A stretch of DNA of 64,000 nt from JAKAGZ01 sp963748105. Lineage in GTDB: Bacteria; Bacteroidota; Ignavibacteria; Ignavibacteriales; Ignavibacteriaceae. This document shows positions 18,036 through 27,483 of the stretch, piece by piece. The notes beneath the pieces were generated by a model. It searched no databases. It was not told the origin of the DNA and saw only the letters and a program-made list of their open reading frames with translations. Within the stretch, counting starts at the first letter, position 1. Every line of letters starts with the position of its first letter. A program made the translations under genes and the position numbers. The DNA lies in NCBI GenBank assembly GCA_963748105.1, contig CAVVHP010000007.1:62001-126000 (forward strand), in the 5' to 3' direction.

Positions 18036-19220
18036 ATGGAACTTGCAAAACAAATTCTGGACAAAGCAAATCTATACGCGGATTATACTGCGAAAAATTT
18101 ATCTCAAATTATTCAAATAAAATCTTTAAGCGGGGAAGAAAAGGGCGTTGTTCACCTGATTAAAGGAATGATGGAGGAAGCCGGATTTGATGAAGTTAAG
18201 ATTGACGGACTGGGTAATGTAATTGGAAGAATTGGAAACGGAAAAAAAATAATTGCAATTGACGGGCATATCGATACTGTTGATCTCGGCAACCCGGAAG
18301 ACTGGGAATTTGACCCTCTCGGGGGGGAAATAAAGGACGGCTTTGTACTTGGAAGGGGAACCGCTGATCAAAGCGGTGGACCGGCTGCATTTATCACTGC
18401 CGGAAGGATACTGAAAGAACTGGGATTGCAGAATGATGTTACAGTTTATTTTACCGCCACTGTGCTTGAGGAGGACTGTGATGGTCTTTGCTGGAAGTAT
18501 ATTGTTGAAGAGGATAAGATAAAACCAGATTGCGCAATCGTAACGGAACCGACTAATCTGAATATTTACCGCGGGCACAGGGGCAGAATGGAAATTGAAG
18601 TTTCTTTTTACGGTTTGTCCGCACACGGTTCAGCACCGGAAAGAGGGAAGAATGCGATTTATATGGCTTCAAAGGCTGCACTTGAAATTGAAAAGCTAAA
18701 TGAGAAACTGGCATCGGACCCGTTTCTGGGTAAAGGTTCTGTTACCATTTCGGAATTTGTTTCGTCAAGCCCTTCTCTCTGTGCTGTCTCTGATTTCGCG
18801 AAAATTCACCTGGACAGAAGACTGACCTGGGGTGAAGACAAGGAAATGGCATTGGAACAGGTTAAGGAAGTTGTTAAAGGAATGAACGCTAAAGTGGAAT
18901 TGCTTAATTATGAAAAGACTTCTTTTACGGGGCTTAATTACGGGATGGAAAAATATTATCCTACCTGGAAGATTGAAGAAGAACATCATGTAATTCAAAA
19001 CGGGGTAAAGGCATTTGAAACACTTTTCGATAAGAAACCGAAAGTCGATAAATGGACTTTTTCAACAAACGGTGTAATGATTAATGGTATGTATAAAATT
19101 CCCGTAATCGGATTCGGTCCGGGTAATGAAGAACTGGCACACGCACCGAACGAAAAGGTACCGGTTGATCACCTCGTAAAAGCGTCGGCATTTTACGCTT
19201 ATTTTTGTCAGATTTTTTAA
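18036..19220 (+). CDS. ygeY: YgeY-like M20 family metallohydrolase
   Basis: A 394-residue M20/ArgE/DapE-type hydrolase. First metal ligands are in AIDGHIDTVD (His78, Asp80). The catalytic Glu pair is in TVLEEDCDG. The dimerisation-domain His is in GLSAHGSAPERG, and a late metal-binding His is in ELAHAPNEKV. YgeY-type proteins co-occur with ygeW and ssnA and are thought to hydrolyse an amide or ureido bond of a purine-derived intermediate. It is 22 bases downstream of ssnA and 38 bases upstream of ygeW on the same strand. No signal peptide is seen, so it acts in the cytoplasm. Confidence 0.9.
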   Translation: MELAKQILDKANLYADYTAKNLSQIIQIKSLSGEEKGVVHLIKGMMEEAGFDEVKIDGLGNVIGRIGNGKKIIAIDGHIDTVDLGNPEDWEFDPLGGEIKDGFVLGRGTADQSGGPAAFITAGRILKELGLQNDVTVYFTATVLEEDCDGLCWKYIVEEDKIKPDCAIVTEPTNLNIYRGHRGRMEIEVSFYGLSAHGSAPERGKNAIYMASKAALEIEKLNEKLASDPFLGKGSVTISEFVSSSPSLCAVSDFAKIHLDRRLTWGEDKEMALEQVKEVVKGMNAKVELLNYEKTSFTGLNYGMEKYYPTWKIEEEHHVIQNGVKAFETLFDKKPKVDKWTFSTNGVMINGMYKIPVIGFGPGNEELAHAPNEKVPVDHLVKASAFYAYFCQIF

Positions 19221-19258
19221 CAAACTAAAAAAGAAGATTATAATCTTAGGGATATTCA

Positions 19259-20269
19259 ATGGAAGCAAAATTTAAAGGAAAACATTTCCTGACCTGCGAT
19301 AACTGGTCAAGAGAAGAACTGGACGTTATTTTTAATACTGCGTTTGAATTGAAACAAAATTTTAAGAACGAAATACCAACACGCTACCTCCGGGATAAGA
19401 CACTTTTTATGATTTTCTTCGAACAGTCAACCCGGACAAGAAATTCGATGGAGGCAGGGATGACCCAGCTTGGCGGGCATGCCCACGACCTGACATCGGA
19501 TAAGATGCAGTTGTCGCACGGCGAATCGGCAAAGGACACAGCAATTATTTTATCGCGGATGGGGCACGGGATTGCTTCAAGGAACTGCTTCTATGGAATA
19601 GGTAATGATTATTTAAATGAAATGGCCAATTATTCGACTAAACCTGTTATGTCACTGCAGGATGATATTTACCATCCGTTCCAGGGCCTGGCCGACCTGA
19701 TGACTATCTTTGAATACGTCGGAAATAATTTAAAAGGGTTAAAAGTAACTGTTTCATGGGCATACGCGGACACACACTCCAAACCATTATCAGTGCCGCA
19801 GACCCAGGCTTTGCTTTTTCCCCGTTACGGAATTGATTTGACGATAGCTAACCCGCCTGAATTTCCTTTAAGTAAGGATATTCTTGAAAGGGCCGAAAAG
19901 AACACGCAGGCCGGAGGCGGCAGCTTAAAAGTGGTAAATGATATGGACGAGGCATTTGAAGGCGCTCAGATTGTTGTTCCGAAAAACTGGGGTGGATTCG
20001 GGGCTTATTCCGTTGAAGATTATTTAAAGAACGAAGAGTCCTGCAAAAAAGAAATGAAAGTGAACCTCGAGAAATATAAAAACTGGATTTGTGACAATAA
20101 AAAAATAAAACTGGCTGATAAAAAAGTTAAACTAATGCATGCACTTCCAGCAGACAGGGGACACGAAGTCACCGATGAAATAATAGATAATTCTGATATT
20201 TCTATTGTATTTGATGAAGCGGAAAACAGGCTTCATACCGCAAAGGCAATAATGGCACAGACAATGTAA
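19259..20269 (+). CDS. ygeW: YgeW-type knotted carbamoyltransferase
   Basis: A 336-residue transcarbamylase. Carbamoyl-phosphate ligands are present in EQSTRTRNS (Ser57-Thr60), HPFQGLAD and HALPADRG. The second domain contains the WAYADTHSKP segment typical of YgeW rather than of ornithine or aspartate carbamoyltransferases. The natural substrate of YgeW is not established; in purine-type clusters it probably runs in the catabolic direction, yielding carbamoyl phosphate from a carbamoylated intermediate. No carbamate kinase gene lies in this window, so ATP recovery would need one elsewhere. It is in the middle of the plus-strand operon, 7 bases before the next gene. Confidence 0.92.
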   Translation: MEAKFKGKHFLTCDNWSREELDVIFNTAFELKQNFKNEIPTRYLRDKTLFMIFFEQSTRTRNSMEAGMTQLGGHAHDLTSDKMQLSHGESAKDTAIILSRMGHGIASRNCFYGIGNDYLNEMANYSTKPVMSLQDDIYHPFQGLADLMTIFEYVGNNLKGLKVTVSWAYADTHSKPLSVPQTQALLFPRYGIDLTIANPPEFPLSKDILERAEKNTQAGGGSLKVVNDMDEAFEGAQIVVPKNWGGFGAYSVEDYLKNEESCKKEMKVNLEKYKNWICDNKKIKLADKKVKLMHALPADRGHEVTDEIIDNSDISIVFDEAENRLHTAKAIMAQTM

Positions 20270-20276
20270 TTAAGAT

Positions 20277-21557
20277 ATGGTTGAATATATTTACAAGTGT
20301 TTTGGTTGCGGAAAAGAATTCAATTCGAAATTAATCGAATCAGAATTCCATTACCTTTGCCCTGAATGCGGATCGTCAGAGAAGAACCAGCCTTTAAATG
20401 GCGTGCTTGAAATCGAGTACGATTATAATAATTTAAAAAAAGAGCTTTCAAGAAAACAATTTCTTAATTACACACCGGGCAAATTCTGGCTTTTTCCGGA
20501 ACTCTGGCCGCTTAATTTTGCGCGAGAGAACCATAGCGAAATTGTAACCGGAATTTCAGACAATAAACTCGAACGCCTGGCGTTGAATAGTTCGTCCTAC
20601 CTTGAATTTCAATTTGAAAATTGCCCGATATTTATTCTGGATGAAACCAGGAATCCGACTTTGTCCTACAAGGACAGGGCTTCTATAATTACTGCAATAA
20701 AAGGTGTACAGCTTGGTGTAAAAGAAATTGCCGCGGCTTCTACCGGGAATGCGGGTTCTTCACTTGCGGGAATCTGCGCAAGGCTTGGGATCACTTCTCA
20801 CATATTTGTTCCGATAGGTATTCCCGACGCAAAAAGGGTGCAGATTCAATCATTCGGCGCAAAGATTTATAAAGTTGACGGTAGTTATGATAACGCATTT
20901 GATCTGTGCCTGGAAGTTTCAAATGAAAGGAAATGGTATAACAGGAATACCGCCTTCAATCCGTTAACAATCGAAGGTAAGAAATCGGCCGCTTTTGATA
21001 TCTTCATCTCTTGTCGGGGAGAAATTCCGGATACAATATTTGTTCCGGTTGGTGACGGAGTAATAATATCAGGTATTTATAAGGGATTCCGGGAACTGCT
21101 GGCGCTGGGATGGATCGAAAGGATTCCTCGTCTTATAGGGGTCCAGGCGCAGGGGAGTGACGCATTGGTAAGGTATTTAGAAACAGGGAAATTTGAATTC
21201 ATTCCAGACGATACAGTAGCTGATAGCATAAGTGCCGGAGCACCGAGAAATTTATATATGGCAGCGGATGCTGTGAAGGTATCTGGGGGTAAGGCGATCA
21301 CTGTATCAGACGAGGAAATAATTTCTGCACAAAAATTTATCGCAAAAAATTACGGGATACTCTCAGAACCATCCTCCGCTGCAAGCCTGGCGGGATATAT
21401 CAAATTGAAAAATAAAAATGAAATTAATCAAAAAGATAAAGTATTATTGCTCATAACAGGGAATGGATTAAAAGATACCGCACCGCTTGAAAAATGGAAC
21501 CAATCCCCGCCTGCTTTATCATATGATGAATGGCTTCAAAAACTAATAACAAAGTGA
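20277..21557 (+). CDS. threonine-synthase-like PLP enzyme with zinc ribbon
   Basis: A 426-residue fold-type II PLP enzyme. The N-terminus carries a short zinc ribbon (Cys8, Cys11, Cys28, Cys31). The PLP lysine is Lys132 in NPTLSYKDRAS, followed by the phosphate loop STGNAGSS. These are features of threonine synthase and the related diaminopropionate or cysteate-type enzymes. No other threonine biosynthesis gene is near, while ygeW is 7 bases upstream, so a catabolic role on a purine-derived amino acid is more likely than threonine synthesis. It may stand in for YgeX, the PLP lyase of the standard cluster. The substrate is inferred, not shown. Confidence 0.8.
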   Translation: MVEYIYKCFGCGKEFNSKLIESEFHYLCPECGSSEKNQPLNGVLEIEYDYNNLKKELSRKQFLNYTPGKFWLFPELWPLNFARENHSEIVTGISDNKLERLALNSSSYLEFQFENCPIFILDETRNPTLSYKDRASIITAIKGVQLGVKEIAAASTGNAGSSLAGICARLGITSHIFVPIGIPDAKRVQIQSFGAKIYKVDGSYDNAFDLCLEVSNERKWYNRNTAFNPLTIEGKKSAAFDIFISCRGEIPDTIFVPVGDGVIISGIYKGFRELLALGWIERIPRLIGVQAQGSDALVRYLETGKFEFIPDDTVADSISAGAPRNLYMAADAVKVSGGKAITVSDEEIISAQKFIAKNYGILSEPSSAASLAGYIKLKNKNEINQKDKVLLLITGNGLKDTAPLEKWNQSPPALSYDEWLQKLITK

Positions 21558-22174
21558 TAAATCATAAAATCACAGGGTTAATTATAAGTGCCGGGAAATC
21601 GGGCCGGATGGGTAGATTTAAACCCCTGATGGATTACAATGATAAAACGTTTCTTCAGAATATAATTACAAATCTCAGCACAATTTGTGAACAGATCATA
21701 GTAGTAACCGGGTTTAATTCTGAAGAGTTGAAGAAGGAGACCCTTAAAACAGTAAATGAGGAAGATGGATCAATCTCAAAGAAACTTTTATTCGTCAAAA
21801 ATGAAAATTTCGAAAAGGGAATGTTCACTTCTCTACAGAAAGGGATTTCCAGAACAAAAAAAACTGATTGGGTGTTATACCATTTTGTAGACCAGCCGGG
21901 ACTTCCTGTTGAATTTTACACAGACTTTGTCGGGCAAATTGATAATGCCCATAACTGGATTCAGCCATCGTACGATAACCACAGCGGGCACCCGGTTTTA
22001 TTAAGGAAAGATTTGTTTGATCCTATCCTGCAGGCCGATGAGAATTCAAATCTTCGTGAGCTAAATAAAATGCCTGTTGTAAAAAGGAAAAAATGGGAAT
22101 GTTATTACAAGAAGGTGCTGCAGGATATAGACACACCGGAAGACTATCAACGCAGTATTGATCCATTCTTCTGA
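21530..22174 (+). CDS. MocA-like molybdenum cofactor nucleotidyltransferase
   Basis: A 214-residue NTP transferase of the MobA-like fold. The nucleotide loop GLIISAGKSGRMGRFKPLM is near the N-terminus and an acidic metal site lies in HFVDQPGLP. The GHPVLL segment is typical of the MocA (CTP:molybdopterin cytidylyltransferase) group. Such enzymes make the dinucleotide cofactor used by xanthine-dehydrogenase-type enzymes, which fits the hydroxylases encoded just downstream. The ATG at 21530 overlaps the previous gene by 28 bases; a GTG at 21554 overlapping its stop as GTGA is an equally good start. It ends 3 bases from the convergent YgjV-type gene. Confidence 0.85.
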   Translation: MASKTNNKVINHKITGLIISAGKSGRMGRFKPLMDYNDKTFLQNIITNLSTICEQIIVVTGFNSEELKKETLKTVNEEDGSISKKLLFVKNENFEKGMFTSLQKGISRTKKTDWVLYHFVDQPGLPVEFYTDFVGQIDNAHNWIQPSYDNHSGHPVLLRKDLFDPILQADENSNLRELNKMPVVKRKKWECYYKKVLQDIDTPEDYQRSIDPFF

Positions 22175-22177
22175 TTT

Positions 22178-22807
22178 TTATTCTTCAATTTTCTTAATAA
22201 ATAAATCTGATTGCCCGCTATCCCTTGTAAACCCGATATTTTCAAGATACTGCTGGTGTTTTAAAACCGAGCTTTCCGCACGAATTTCTTTATATCCTTT
22301 TTCTTTCAGAAAGTTCGATTCGGTATGATATACAAATTTACCGTTTTTTGAATCACGATAGTCAGGTATTGCATAATCAATTACTACTTCTATTTGTGTG
22401 CCGGAGAGTTCCCTGTAGATAAACAGACCAACAGGAAGTAAGTTCCGCAATATAAAAAAACAATTTGCCTCTTTTATGAAATCAATTTTGAAATCAGGAA
22501 AAAATTTTAAAATATCTTTTTTGTAGTAGTCCAAAAATTTATTCAGGTAAAGATGATTCCTGTCCAGGACGGGCATTAAACTGAAAAGATCTTTCTTTTT
22601 ATTCATCTCGTACAGGTAATATATATCCACTACCGCAATAAAACCGTTTAGCAGGAAAACAGGGTAGGCTTTTAACAGGAGTCCATACAATGCAAAAGTT
22701 GCTGAGCCGACTAAATTAACCTTGCGCAATTGCCTGATGTTTTTCATCATCAAAGAAATTGCGACAATTACGGAGCCGGAATAGCCGATTATTTCATACC
22801 AATTCAT
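22178..22807 (-). CDS. YgjV-like membrane protein fused to a GNAT-like domain
   Basis: A 209-residue protein in two parts. Residues about 1-75 are hydrophobic, with about three membrane helices, and resemble the YgjV inner-membrane family (GYSGSVIVAISLMMKNIRQLRKVNLVGS region). Residues about 110-209 look like an acetyltransferase-type (GNAT) fold, ending in HQQYLENIGFTR, a typical last helix-strand of that fold. The acetyl-CoA loop is not clear, so activity is uncertain. It follows the molybdenum hydroxylase gene by 66 bases on the same strand and may be its last operon member or independent. Function is unknown. Confidence 0.75.
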   Translation of the reverse strand: MNWYEIIGYSGSVIVAISLMMKNIRQLRKVNLVGSATFALYGLLLKAYPVFLLNGFIAVVDIYYLYEMNKKKDLFSLMPVLDRNHLYLNKFLDYYKKDILKFFPDFKIDFIKEANCFFILRNLLPVGLFIYRELSGTQIEVVIDYAIPDYRDSKNGKFVYHTESNFLKEKGYKEIRAESSVLKHQQYLENIGFTRDSGQSDLFIKKIEE

Positions 22808-22873
22808 AATGAGATCCGGTGATAATTTTCTTGAAAAATTAAGGAGTGAATATAAGGAAAATAGGACTCAGAT

Positions 22874-25435
22874 TTATTTTACCTTATTTCTTTTTTTGAT
22901 CGGGAGCCGGTAATATCTTGTGCCGTCGTACTGATAAAACGCATTTGCAACCGCTGCTGCAGTTGGCACCAGGCCTATTTCGCCAACACCTTTTACTCCA
23001 TATGGTCCGTGCGGATCCGGAACTTCTATTCCTATAACGACCATATCCGGAGTTTCTTTCGCCCGCAAAACGCCGCATTTCCTGAGTTTTGTACTTTTGG
23101 GGACACAATTTTCTAATTCAAGATCTTCCGTTAACGCATAACCCAGCCCCATATGAATTGAGCCTTCAATCTGACCCTCAAATAATCCGGGATTAACTAT
23201 TTTACCTGCGTCGTGTGCGGCATAAACAGTTTCAATTGTTCCCGCGTCGTTTAATACTACAACCTGTGTTGCGTAGCTATAAGAATAGTGAGTTATAATT
23301 TCATCCGTTTCCTTGCCGGGTTTTGTTGTCCAGTTGCATGACCATTCGCCACGGTATGTTTTTCCTGCCAGTTCACTAAGAGTTTTTGTCTCCAGATCCT
23401 TCTTTAGTTGCTTGCTGGCATTTGCAATTGAGTTGCCTATAATTGAAGTTGCTCTTGAAGCCGTTGTCATACCGGAATATGCTTCTTCAATTGTATCAAC
23501 TTTGACTTCAACAATATCTGGATCAATACCGGTTTCGTGGCAAAGAAATTGAACTGCCATAGTGTTTACACCCTGGCCCATTTCTGTCCAGCCGTGATGC
23601 AGAATTACTTTAGACGGAGATATAATATCTATTTTTACTTTCCCATCATCCGGCATACCATTTCCAATGCCGGTATTTTTGATTCCGCAGGCAATGCCGG
23701 CATACTTTGCTTTATTAAAAATATCTTTTACGGCGAGCAAGGTTTTTCTAACCCCGCTTCCTTTATGTATAATTTGTCCTGTTGAAGTCATATCGCCTTC
23801 TGTGAGCGCGTTATCATATCTGAATTGCCACCGGTCAAAGCCTCCTTTCTCACACAACTCATCGATGCAGCCCTCGATGGCGAAAGTAACCTGGTTAACA
23901 CCAAAACCTCTCATTGCGCCGCATGGTAAATTATTTGTATAAACTGCGCGACTAACAATATCCACGTTTGGAATTTGATAAGGTCCTGCTGCGTGTCCTG
24001 CAGATCTTTCCAGTACTTTCATTCCCACGGATGCATAAGCTCCGCTGTCTCCGAGCATATCGGCTTTTAATGCTGTTAGTTTTCCTTCTTTACTGCATCC
24101 TACCGTATACTTCATTCTGATCGGATGACGCTTAGGATGCATTTTTATAGACTCATCCCTGTTCAACAAAACTTTAACGGGTTTTTTAAGATGATAGGCA
24201 AACAATGCCGCGTGTCCCTGCACCGACAAATCTTCTTTTCCGCCGAAACCACCGCCATTTGGAACAAGAATCACCCTGACTTTTTCCAGCGGAATTCCTA
24301 AAAGATTTGAAATCTGTCTCTGATCTTCATAGACCCCCTGGCCCTGCGAAAGAATATCAACCCTGTCATCTTCCATTCGTGCAATAGAACATTCCGGTTC
24401 CATATAAGCGTGTTCTATCATTTGAGTATTATACGTCCCGGTCGAAATAAAAGCGGAATTTTTCAATGCCTGTTCAGTGTTGCCTCTTTTTATGATAGTC
24501 TCTGATAATAAATTTCCCGATGGCTGAACTTGAGGAGCGTTTTCCTGCAGTGCCTTCTCCGGATCCGAAAGGGGAGTAAGAACTTCGTAATTAATCGCGA
24601 TCAAAGCGACAGCTTCACGCGCAATCTTTTCTGTTTCGGCGACTACTCCGGCAATAACATCTCCGACATATCTTGTCTCTTCGCCGACCTTTATCATCAA
24701 AGGCCAGTCCGGAATAATTAATCCCTGGAACCTGCTTCCCGGAATATCTTTTGATGTAAAAACCCTGATTACACCGGGATGTTTCTCTGCTTTTGAAATA
24801 TCGATTGATAAAACCTTTGAACGAGGATGATCGCTGAATTTCAGCGCGCCGTGCAGCATTTCCGGAAGTTTCATATCTGCTACATAAGGGCTTTGCCCCA
24901 GTACTAATTTATCGGCATCATACTTGGGATGCTTCCCGCCAACGCGTCCGTCACTTTTTGGTTTCGGAATTTCGCTCTTGTTGCGAATTGCTTCTGCAGC
25001 ATACTCAATAGAATCTATAATCTTTTTATAGCCGGTACATCTGCACAAATTTGGAGTTAAAGTTTTAGCAATTTCGTCACGCGACGGTTCCGGGTTATAA
25101 TCAAGCAGAACTTTGGCCTGCATTACGATTCCGGGAATACAAAATCCGCATTGAACCCCGCATTTTTCTACGAAAGCATTTGCGATAGTCCTTTGTTTAT
25201 AATCGTCCAATCCTTCAACCGTAAGTACTTTCCCGTTTTCAACTTTTTTCATCGGTATAACGCAGGAAAGGACTGCTTTGCCGTTTAATTCAACCGTACA
25301 GCAGCCACAGGAAGCCTGAGGGGCACAACCGTCCTTGGGTGAGATAATTTCCTCTACTTCCCTGAGATAAGTAAGCAAGGGGAGTTCGGGATCACCGATG
25401 TAATTTCTTTCACTGCCGTTTAAGATGAATTTCAT
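22874..25435 (-). CDS. fused [2Fe-2S]/molybdenum hydroxylase, selenium-dependent XDH family
   Basis: An 853-residue enzyme with an N-terminal two-[2Fe-2S] domain (about residues 1-160) fused directly to a molybdopterin-binding subunit (about 185-853), without a FAD domain. Iron-sulfur cysteines are seen in GCAPQASCGCC (Cys37, Cys43, Cys46), Cys58, QCGFC and NLCRCTGY. The Mo part shows GGGFGGKED, GAMRGFGVNQ and the catalytic-Glu segment GVGEIGL. This layout and length match the family named selenium-dependent molybdenum hydroxylase/xanthine dehydrogenase. Selenium is implied by the family name only; no selenium maturation gene is in this window. Electrons could pass to YgfK, encoded just upstream. 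Likely substrates are purines such as xanthine. Confidence 0.88.
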   Translation of the reverse strand: MKFILNGSERNYIGDPELPLLTYLREVEEIISPKDGCAPQASCGCCTVELNGKAVLSCVIPMKKVENGKVLTVEGLDDYKQRTIANAFVEKCGVQCGFCIPGIVMQAKVLLDYNPEPSRDEIAKTLTPNLCRCTGYKKIIDSIEYAAEAIRNKSEIPKPKSDGRVGGKHPKYDADKLVLGQSPYVADMKLPEMLHGALKFSDHPRSKVLSIDISKAEKHPGVIRVFTSKDIPGSRFQGLIIPDWPLMIKVGEETRYVGDVIAGVVAETEKIAREAVALIAINYEVLTPLSDPEKALQENAPQVQPSGNLLSETIIKRGNTEQALKNSAFISTGTYNTQMIEHAYMEPECSIARMEDDRVDILSQGQGVYEDQRQISNLLGIPLEKVRVILVPNGGGFGGKEDLSVQGHAALFAYHLKKPVKVLLNRDESIKMHPKRHPIRMKYTVGCSKEGKLTALKADMLGDSGAYASVGMKVLERSAGHAAGPYQIPNVDIVSRAVYTNNLPCGAMRGFGVNQVTFAIEGCIDELCEKGGFDRWQFRYDNALTEGDMTSTGQIIHKGSGVRKTLLAVKDIFNKAKYAGIACGIKNTGIGNGMPDDGKVKIDIISPSKVILHHGWTEMGQGVNTMAVQFLCHETGIDPDIVEVKVDTIEEAYSGMTTASRATSIIGNSIANASKQLKKDLETKTLSELAGKTYRGEWSCNWTTKPGKETDEIITHYSYSYATQVVVLNDAGTIETVYAAHDAGKIVNPGLFEGQIEGSIHMGLGYALTEDLELENCVPKSTKLRKCGVLRAKETPDMVVIGIEVPDPHGPYGVKGVGEIGLVPTAAAVANAFYQYDGTRYYRLPIKKRNKVK

Positions 25436-26765
25436 TTATAATTGTCCAAAAACATTTAAGTAAATATCGGCAAATTTTTGAGATTTTTAGGAGGAAAATC
25501 ATTTCCGCCGCTTTCCTGAAATCCGCGCTATTTAATGATCCATCCGAAAATTTTATCTCTGAAACAGAATAATCATTTTTGCTGAACTTTGCGGTAAGAT
25601 ATTTGCTTTCGTATTCAAATAAACCTGCTGAATCTTTAATTGATTGTACGTTCCCGTTTTCCTTAAATTTTATTGAATCGCCCTTTAAATAAAAACCTGA
25701 TTCCTCCTTATCAAAACTATCTTCTGTTAAATGGAACCTCGGTTTTATTTTATATGGATCCCCGCTGGTCGGGCAAAATGTTGTGCAGTTCCCGCATTCG
25801 TTGCAAAATTCACCGATGTTCAAAATCTGATTTTTCTGTTTAATGCTTAGCCTGTCAATTGTTTCAATTTCTATTGTCCCATTTTTTCTGACGGCCCGGT
25901 AGACGGGAATTTCCATTTCCTCTGAGACAAATGGCATATTTGCAAAGTTGGGACAAACACCAACACACGTATTACAAATATCATCACAATAAAGGCATCT
26001 TTCGGCTTCTTTCATTGCCGAAATATCGTCCAGCACCGGGTGAACTAAATCAAATGTTAATCTTTTTTTATGATTTATGGTCGGGTAGTTTACTCCAAAT
26101 TCCCTGAAGCCCTGTTTTTTCTGAAATTCCGCCGGTGATAATTTGATCATCTTTTCCGAAGGGATGTTTTCATTACCTGGTCCCGATCTAATAGAAATAA
26201 TCCCGGCAATATTTTTACCGTCGCTCATAGCATTTATAAGGGAATCAGCGCCTCTTACAGCATCGCCGCCGGCAAATATATTTGGGAACTGCGTTTCAAA
26301 AGTATCTTTGTTTATTATCAGCTTATTGCCGGGGACAAAATCCAGTTCCAGGTCCTGACCAATTGCTGTGATTATATTATCGAATATTAAATCAAATTCT
26401 GAGCCTTTTAACATTACCGGTCTCGGTCTTCCGCTTTCATCCGGTTCCTTCAATTCCATTTTAATCAGTTTGATAACAAGGCCGGATTTGTCTCTCCCAA
26501 ATTCCATAGGCGTGGTTAGTTCCAGCAGGCTAATTTCTTCTTCAAACAAGTCGTGAATTTCCTCCGCATCAGCGGGCATCTCATTTTTCGTTCTGCGGTA
26601 AATCATTGTAACTTTGCCGGATTTACCAACCATTCTTTTTGCAGTGCGCGCCGCATCAATTGCAGAAAGGCCGCCGCCTATTATGGCAACATTTTTTCCT
26701 AATTTAATTTTGCTCGCCTTGCCTGACTTTTGCCAAAAAACCAAGTTGATCGAATATCCCTTCAA
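25410..26765 (-). CDS. ygfK: YgfK C-terminal part (fragment 3 of 3): NAD(P)/FAD and iron-sulfur region
   Basis: This 451-codon frame holds the C-terminal third of a YgfK-type oxidoreductase. The true reading frame enters at about 26712, at KIKLGKNVAIIGGG, a Rossmann loop; the residues before it are out-of-frame read-through, so its ATG at 26765 is not a real start. Downstream are a GltD-like NAD(P)-binding domain (GGDAVRGADSLINA) and ferredoxin-type cysteine groups (CLYCDDICNTCVGVC and CNECGNCTTFC). It is one base out of frame with the preceding fragment. One surplus base at 26708-26713 would explain the break. The stop overlaps the start of the fused molybdenum hydroxylase gene by 26 bases. 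Confidence 0.8.
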   Translation of the reverse strand: MKGYSINLVFWQKSGKASKIKLGKNVAIIGGGLSAIDAARTAKRMVGKSGKVTMIYRRTKNEMPADAEEIHDLFEEEISLLELTTPMEFGRDKSGLVIKLIKMELKEPDESGRPRPVMLKGSEFDLIFDNIITAIGQDLELDFVPGNKLIINKDTFETQFPNIFAGGDAVRGADSLINAMSDGKNIAGIISIRSGPGNENIPSEKMIKLSPAEFQKKQGFREFGVNYPTINHKKRLTFDLVHPVLDDISAMKEAERCLYCDDICNTCVGVCPNFANMPFVSEEMEIPVYRAVRKNGTIEIETIDRLSIKQKNQILNIGEFCNECGNCTTFCPTSGDPYKIKPRFHLTEDSFDKEESGFYLKGDSIKFKENGNVQSIKDSAGLFEYESKYLTAKFSKNDYSVSEIKFSDGSLNSADFRKAAEMIFLLKISKICRYLLKCFWTIINEIHLKRQ

Positions 26766-27483
26766 GACTTTCCCCCGGGATTCCCAGTTTTTTGCTTTTT
26801 TGAGCGCCTACCCCGAGATAAATAAAATTGAATTTATTTCTTATTTCCTCAAATGAACTTAAAGTGATTCTTTGATTAAAATGAAATTTAATCCCCAGGT
26901 TTTTGAAAACACTAAGATCATTTTCCACGCTTTGATCACTTAATCTGAAATATGGAATCAAACCGGAAACCATTCCGCCGGCAAAAGATTTACTTTCAAA
27001 AACTTCAACTTCAAATCCATTTAGCGCCAGGAAATACGCACACGACAACCCGGATGGGCCCGCCCCAATTACAGCAACTTTAAGATCATTTCTTTTTTCT
27101 TTTGGCCGGGAAATACCCTGTTCGAATTTTTCTGCTATAAATCTCTTTATTTCCCTGATTAAAAGCGGATTATCGTAATTTAATCTCGTGCATTTTGTCT
27201 GGCATAAATGATCGCAGACATTGCCTGTCATATTTGGCAGAGGATTATCTTCCAGAATTACTTTATATGCCTCCTCAAAATTCCCATTTGCTGTATGAAA
27301 CATATAATCAGGAACATTTTGTGAAACAGCGCACGATTCTATGCAGGGCGCTTGAATGCAATCATAGTCGGTTAACGGCCGGTTTGTTTTGATATTATCA
27401 TAAGGGAAATTTGATTTATGATAAATCTTATTCCCGATTACATCTGCGGCATATTCTTTCAAATTTTTTAATCCGGCCATCAT
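26704..27483 (-). CDS. ygfK: YgfK middle part (fragment 2 of 3): GltD-like FAD domain
   Basis: This 259-codon frame carries the middle of YgfK. A four-cysteine iron-sulfur pattern (DCIQAPCIESCAVSQ and CDHLCQTKC) is followed by the FAD-binding loop VAVIGAGPSGLSCAY, as in the small subunit of glutamate synthase. It begins in the overlap with the N-terminal frame at a run of six A on the coding strand (T6 at 27464-27469) and ends by frameshift after AKVRQGE. Its own ATG is therefore probably not used. One surplus A in the run restores continuity with the N-terminal part. Confidence 0.8.
   Translation of the reverse strand: MMAGLKNLKEYAADVIGNKIYHKSNFPYDNIKTNRPLTDYDCIQAPCIESCAVSQNVPDYMFHTANGNFEEAYKVILEDNPLPNMTGNVCDHLCQTKCTRLNYDNPLLIREIKRFIAEKFEQGISRPKEKRNDLKVAVIGAGPSGLSCAYFLALNGFEVEVFESKSFAGGMVSGLIPYFRLSDQSVENDLSVFKNLGIKFHFNQRITLSSFEEIRNKFNFIYLGVGAQKSKKLGIPGESLEGIFDQLGFLAKVRQGEQN

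Noticed and set aside
27428..27483. Programmed ribosomal frameshifting in ygfK at the A6 run
   Set aside because: The shift needed is +1, not the -1 of classical slippery sites, and no downstream stem or Shine-Dalgarno-like stimulator is seen. Seven other same-signed shifts in unrelated genes favour an error.
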